In this document: one piece after another, positions 5,077-6,175 of the stretch | How positions within the stretch are numbered: the stretch's first letter is position 1 | Layout of the letters: the number at the start of each line of letters is the position of its first letter | Assembly: GCA_028693775.1 (NCBI GenBank) | Contig: JAQUUS010000102.1 | Location: forward strand, 1-6,175 | From: Alphaproteobacteria bacterium | GTDB lineage: Bacteria > Pseudomonadota > Alphaproteobacteria > UBA9219 | Length of the DNA: 6,175 nucleotides | Direction: 5' to 3' | Notes under the pieces: generated by a model | Told to the model about the DNA's origin: nothing | Seen by the model: only the letters and a program-made list of their open reading frames with translations | The model's database searches: none | Made by a program: the position numbers and the translations under genes

Positions 5077-6175
5077 ATGCCCTTCCCCTACATGCCGCCT
5101 CTGGCGGATATTCGTTTTGTCCTGACGCGCCTGATCGGGCTCGACAAGCTTTCGTCCCTGCCCGGATGCGATTCCGTCAGCGACGATATCGTCGAGGCCG
5201 TCTTGACCGAGGCCGGAAAAATAGCCTCAGAAGTCTTTGCCCCCATCAACGATACGGGCGACAAGGCCGGCGTTAAATTTTCCAACGACAAAGTCACCAT
5301 GCCGCCCGGCTTCAAGGACGCCTATCGCGCCTTTATCGACGGCGGATGGAACGGCCTTCAGGTCGAGGAAGACTCCGGCGGCCAAGGCCTGCCCTCGACC
5401 GTCGGCATGTCGGTTATGGAAATGCTTCAATCGGCCAACGTCACACTGGCTCTTTGCCCCATGCTCACAGGCGGTGCCATCGAACTGATCTCTTCCCACG
5501 GCGACGAAGAAACCAAGAAAAAATACCTGCCCAAGCTGGTGTCCGGCGAGTGGTGCGGCACAATGAACATCACCGAATCCCAGGCGGGATCGGACGTCGG
5601 CGCGATCAAGAGCAAGGCTGTCAAGGAAGGCGATCATTACCGCGTTTCGGGACAGAAAATCTTCATCAGCTTCGGCGATCACGATATGGCCGAGAACATC
5701 ATCCATCTGGTTCTGGCAAGGCTGCCCGACGCGCCGGAAGGCACACGCGGCCTCTCGCTGTTCCTCGTGCCGAAGTTCCTTGTGGACGAAAACGGAAACC
5801 TCGGCGAAAACAACGAGGTCCGGACCGTTTCCGTCGAGCATAAGCTCGGGCAACACAGCGGCCCCACATGCGTTCTGGCTTTTGGCGACAAGCAAGGATC
5901 CGTCGGATATCTTGTCGGCAAGGAAAACGGCGGTATCGCCGCCATGTTCACCATGATGAACAACGCCCGCATGAACGTCGGCGTTCAGGCGCTCGGCGTC
6001 ATGGAACGCTCCTTCCAGCATGCGCGCGATTACGCCAAGTTCCGCGTCCAAAGCAAAGCCGTGGACGATCCGAAGGGAAAACCCGTAACCATCATTCGCC
6101 ATCCGGACGTGCGACGGATGCTTCTGGAAATGAAGGCCTATACAGAAGCGGCCCGATGCCTCGCCTATCATTGCG
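5077..6175 (+). CDS. Acyl-CoA dehydrogenase, DmdC-like, partial (C-terminus outside window)
   Basis: The first 366 residues of a protein of a family usually near 600 residues. It is an FAD flavoprotein that oxidises an acyl-CoA at the alpha-beta bond and passes electrons to electron-transfer flavoprotein. The N-terminus MPFPYMPPLADIRFVLTRL fits the M-P-x-Y-x-x-P-L-x-D-x-x-F-V-L start of the long DmdC-type branch, which supports ATG 5077; GAGG lies 4 nt upstream. Visible landmarks are GGWNGL (89-94), GGQGLPS (101-107), the FAD/substrate-binding stretch MNITESQAGSDVG (163-175), SGQKIFIS (191-198), GLSLFLVPKF (225-234), VEHKLGQHS (253-261) and the helix NNARMNVGVQALG (295-307). The catalytic glutamate region lies beyond the window. 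Substrate cannot be fixed: the DmdC branch includes the 3-methylmercaptopropionyl-CoA enzyme, but most members simply act on fatty acyl-CoAs in beta-oxidation. The frame is intact to the edge. Confidence 0.93.
   Translation, partial: MPFPYMPPLADIRFVLTRLIGLDKLSSLPGCDSVSDDIVEAVLTEAGKIASEVFAPINDTGDKAGVKFSNDKVTMPPGFKDAYRAFIDGGWNGLQVEEDSGGQGLPSTVGMSVMEMLQSANVTLALCPMLTGGAIELISSHGDEETKKKYLPKLVSGEWCGTMNITESQAGSDVGAIKSKAVKEGDHYRVSGQKIFISFGDHDMAENIIHLVLARLPDAPEGTRGLSLFLVPKFLVDENGNLGENNEVRTVSVEHKLGQHSGPTCVLAFGDKQGSVGYLVGKENGGIAAMFTMMNNARMNVGVQALGVMERSFQHARDYAKFRVQSKAVDDPKGKPVTIIRHPDVRRMLLEMKAYTEAARCLAYHC

Noticed and set aside
5227..6171. A 314-residue minus-strand open frame opposite the acyl-CoA dehydrogenase
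   Set aside because: The plus-strand frame carries the conserved dehydrogenase motifs throughout; the antisense frame is a by-product of GC-rich codon use.

Overview
The window looks like chromosomal DNA of a moderately GC-rich alphaproteobacterium. This rests on the style of the genes (a DmdC-type acyl-CoA dehydrogenase, strong GGAGG ribosome binding sites, C/G-ending codons) and not on a marker gene, so it is an inference. There is no rRNA, tRNA, CRISPR array or insertion sequence that I can see. Five genes are well supported, and two of them run off the window edges.

Positions 1-2069, minus strand: a compact three-gene operon read from right to left. It encodes an NRAMP-family metal transporter (801-2069), a 63-residue single-span membrane protein (599-790) and a PRC-barrel protein that is entering an MgtE-type N-terminal domain where it leaves the window (1-588). 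The gaps are 10 nt each and every gene has its own Shine-Dalgarno. The transporter lacks the usual NRAMP metal-site motifs (DAGG in place of DPGN, APW in place of MPH). Together with the MgtE-like partner, this points to the NRAMP-related magnesium transporter branch instead of a Mn/Fe importer.

Positions 2070-2950: a long stretch without a confident gene. On the minus strand it holds a good promoter candidate (2544-2573), then about 470 nt of leader before the transporter start. Several perfect hairpins lie in the distal part of that leader, and a possible small upstream ORF ends in an ATGA overlap with the transporter start. On the plus strand, the AT-rich end carries a promoter with a palindrome over its -10 box, driving the next gene.

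Positions 2951-3928, plus strand: a 325-residue protein of unknown function with four tandem repeats of exactly 46 residues. It converges, with only 4 bp between stop codons, on a minus-strand gene (3933-4898) for a secreted protein of unknown function.

Positions 4899-5076: a divergent promoter region with a -10/-35 pair for the secreted protein and a perfect 9-bp inverted repeat in front of the plus-strand gene. Positions 5077-6175 hold the first 366 residues of a DmdC-like acyl-CoA dehydrogenase, truncated by the window end. The right-hand genes show no obvious functional link to the metal-transport operon.
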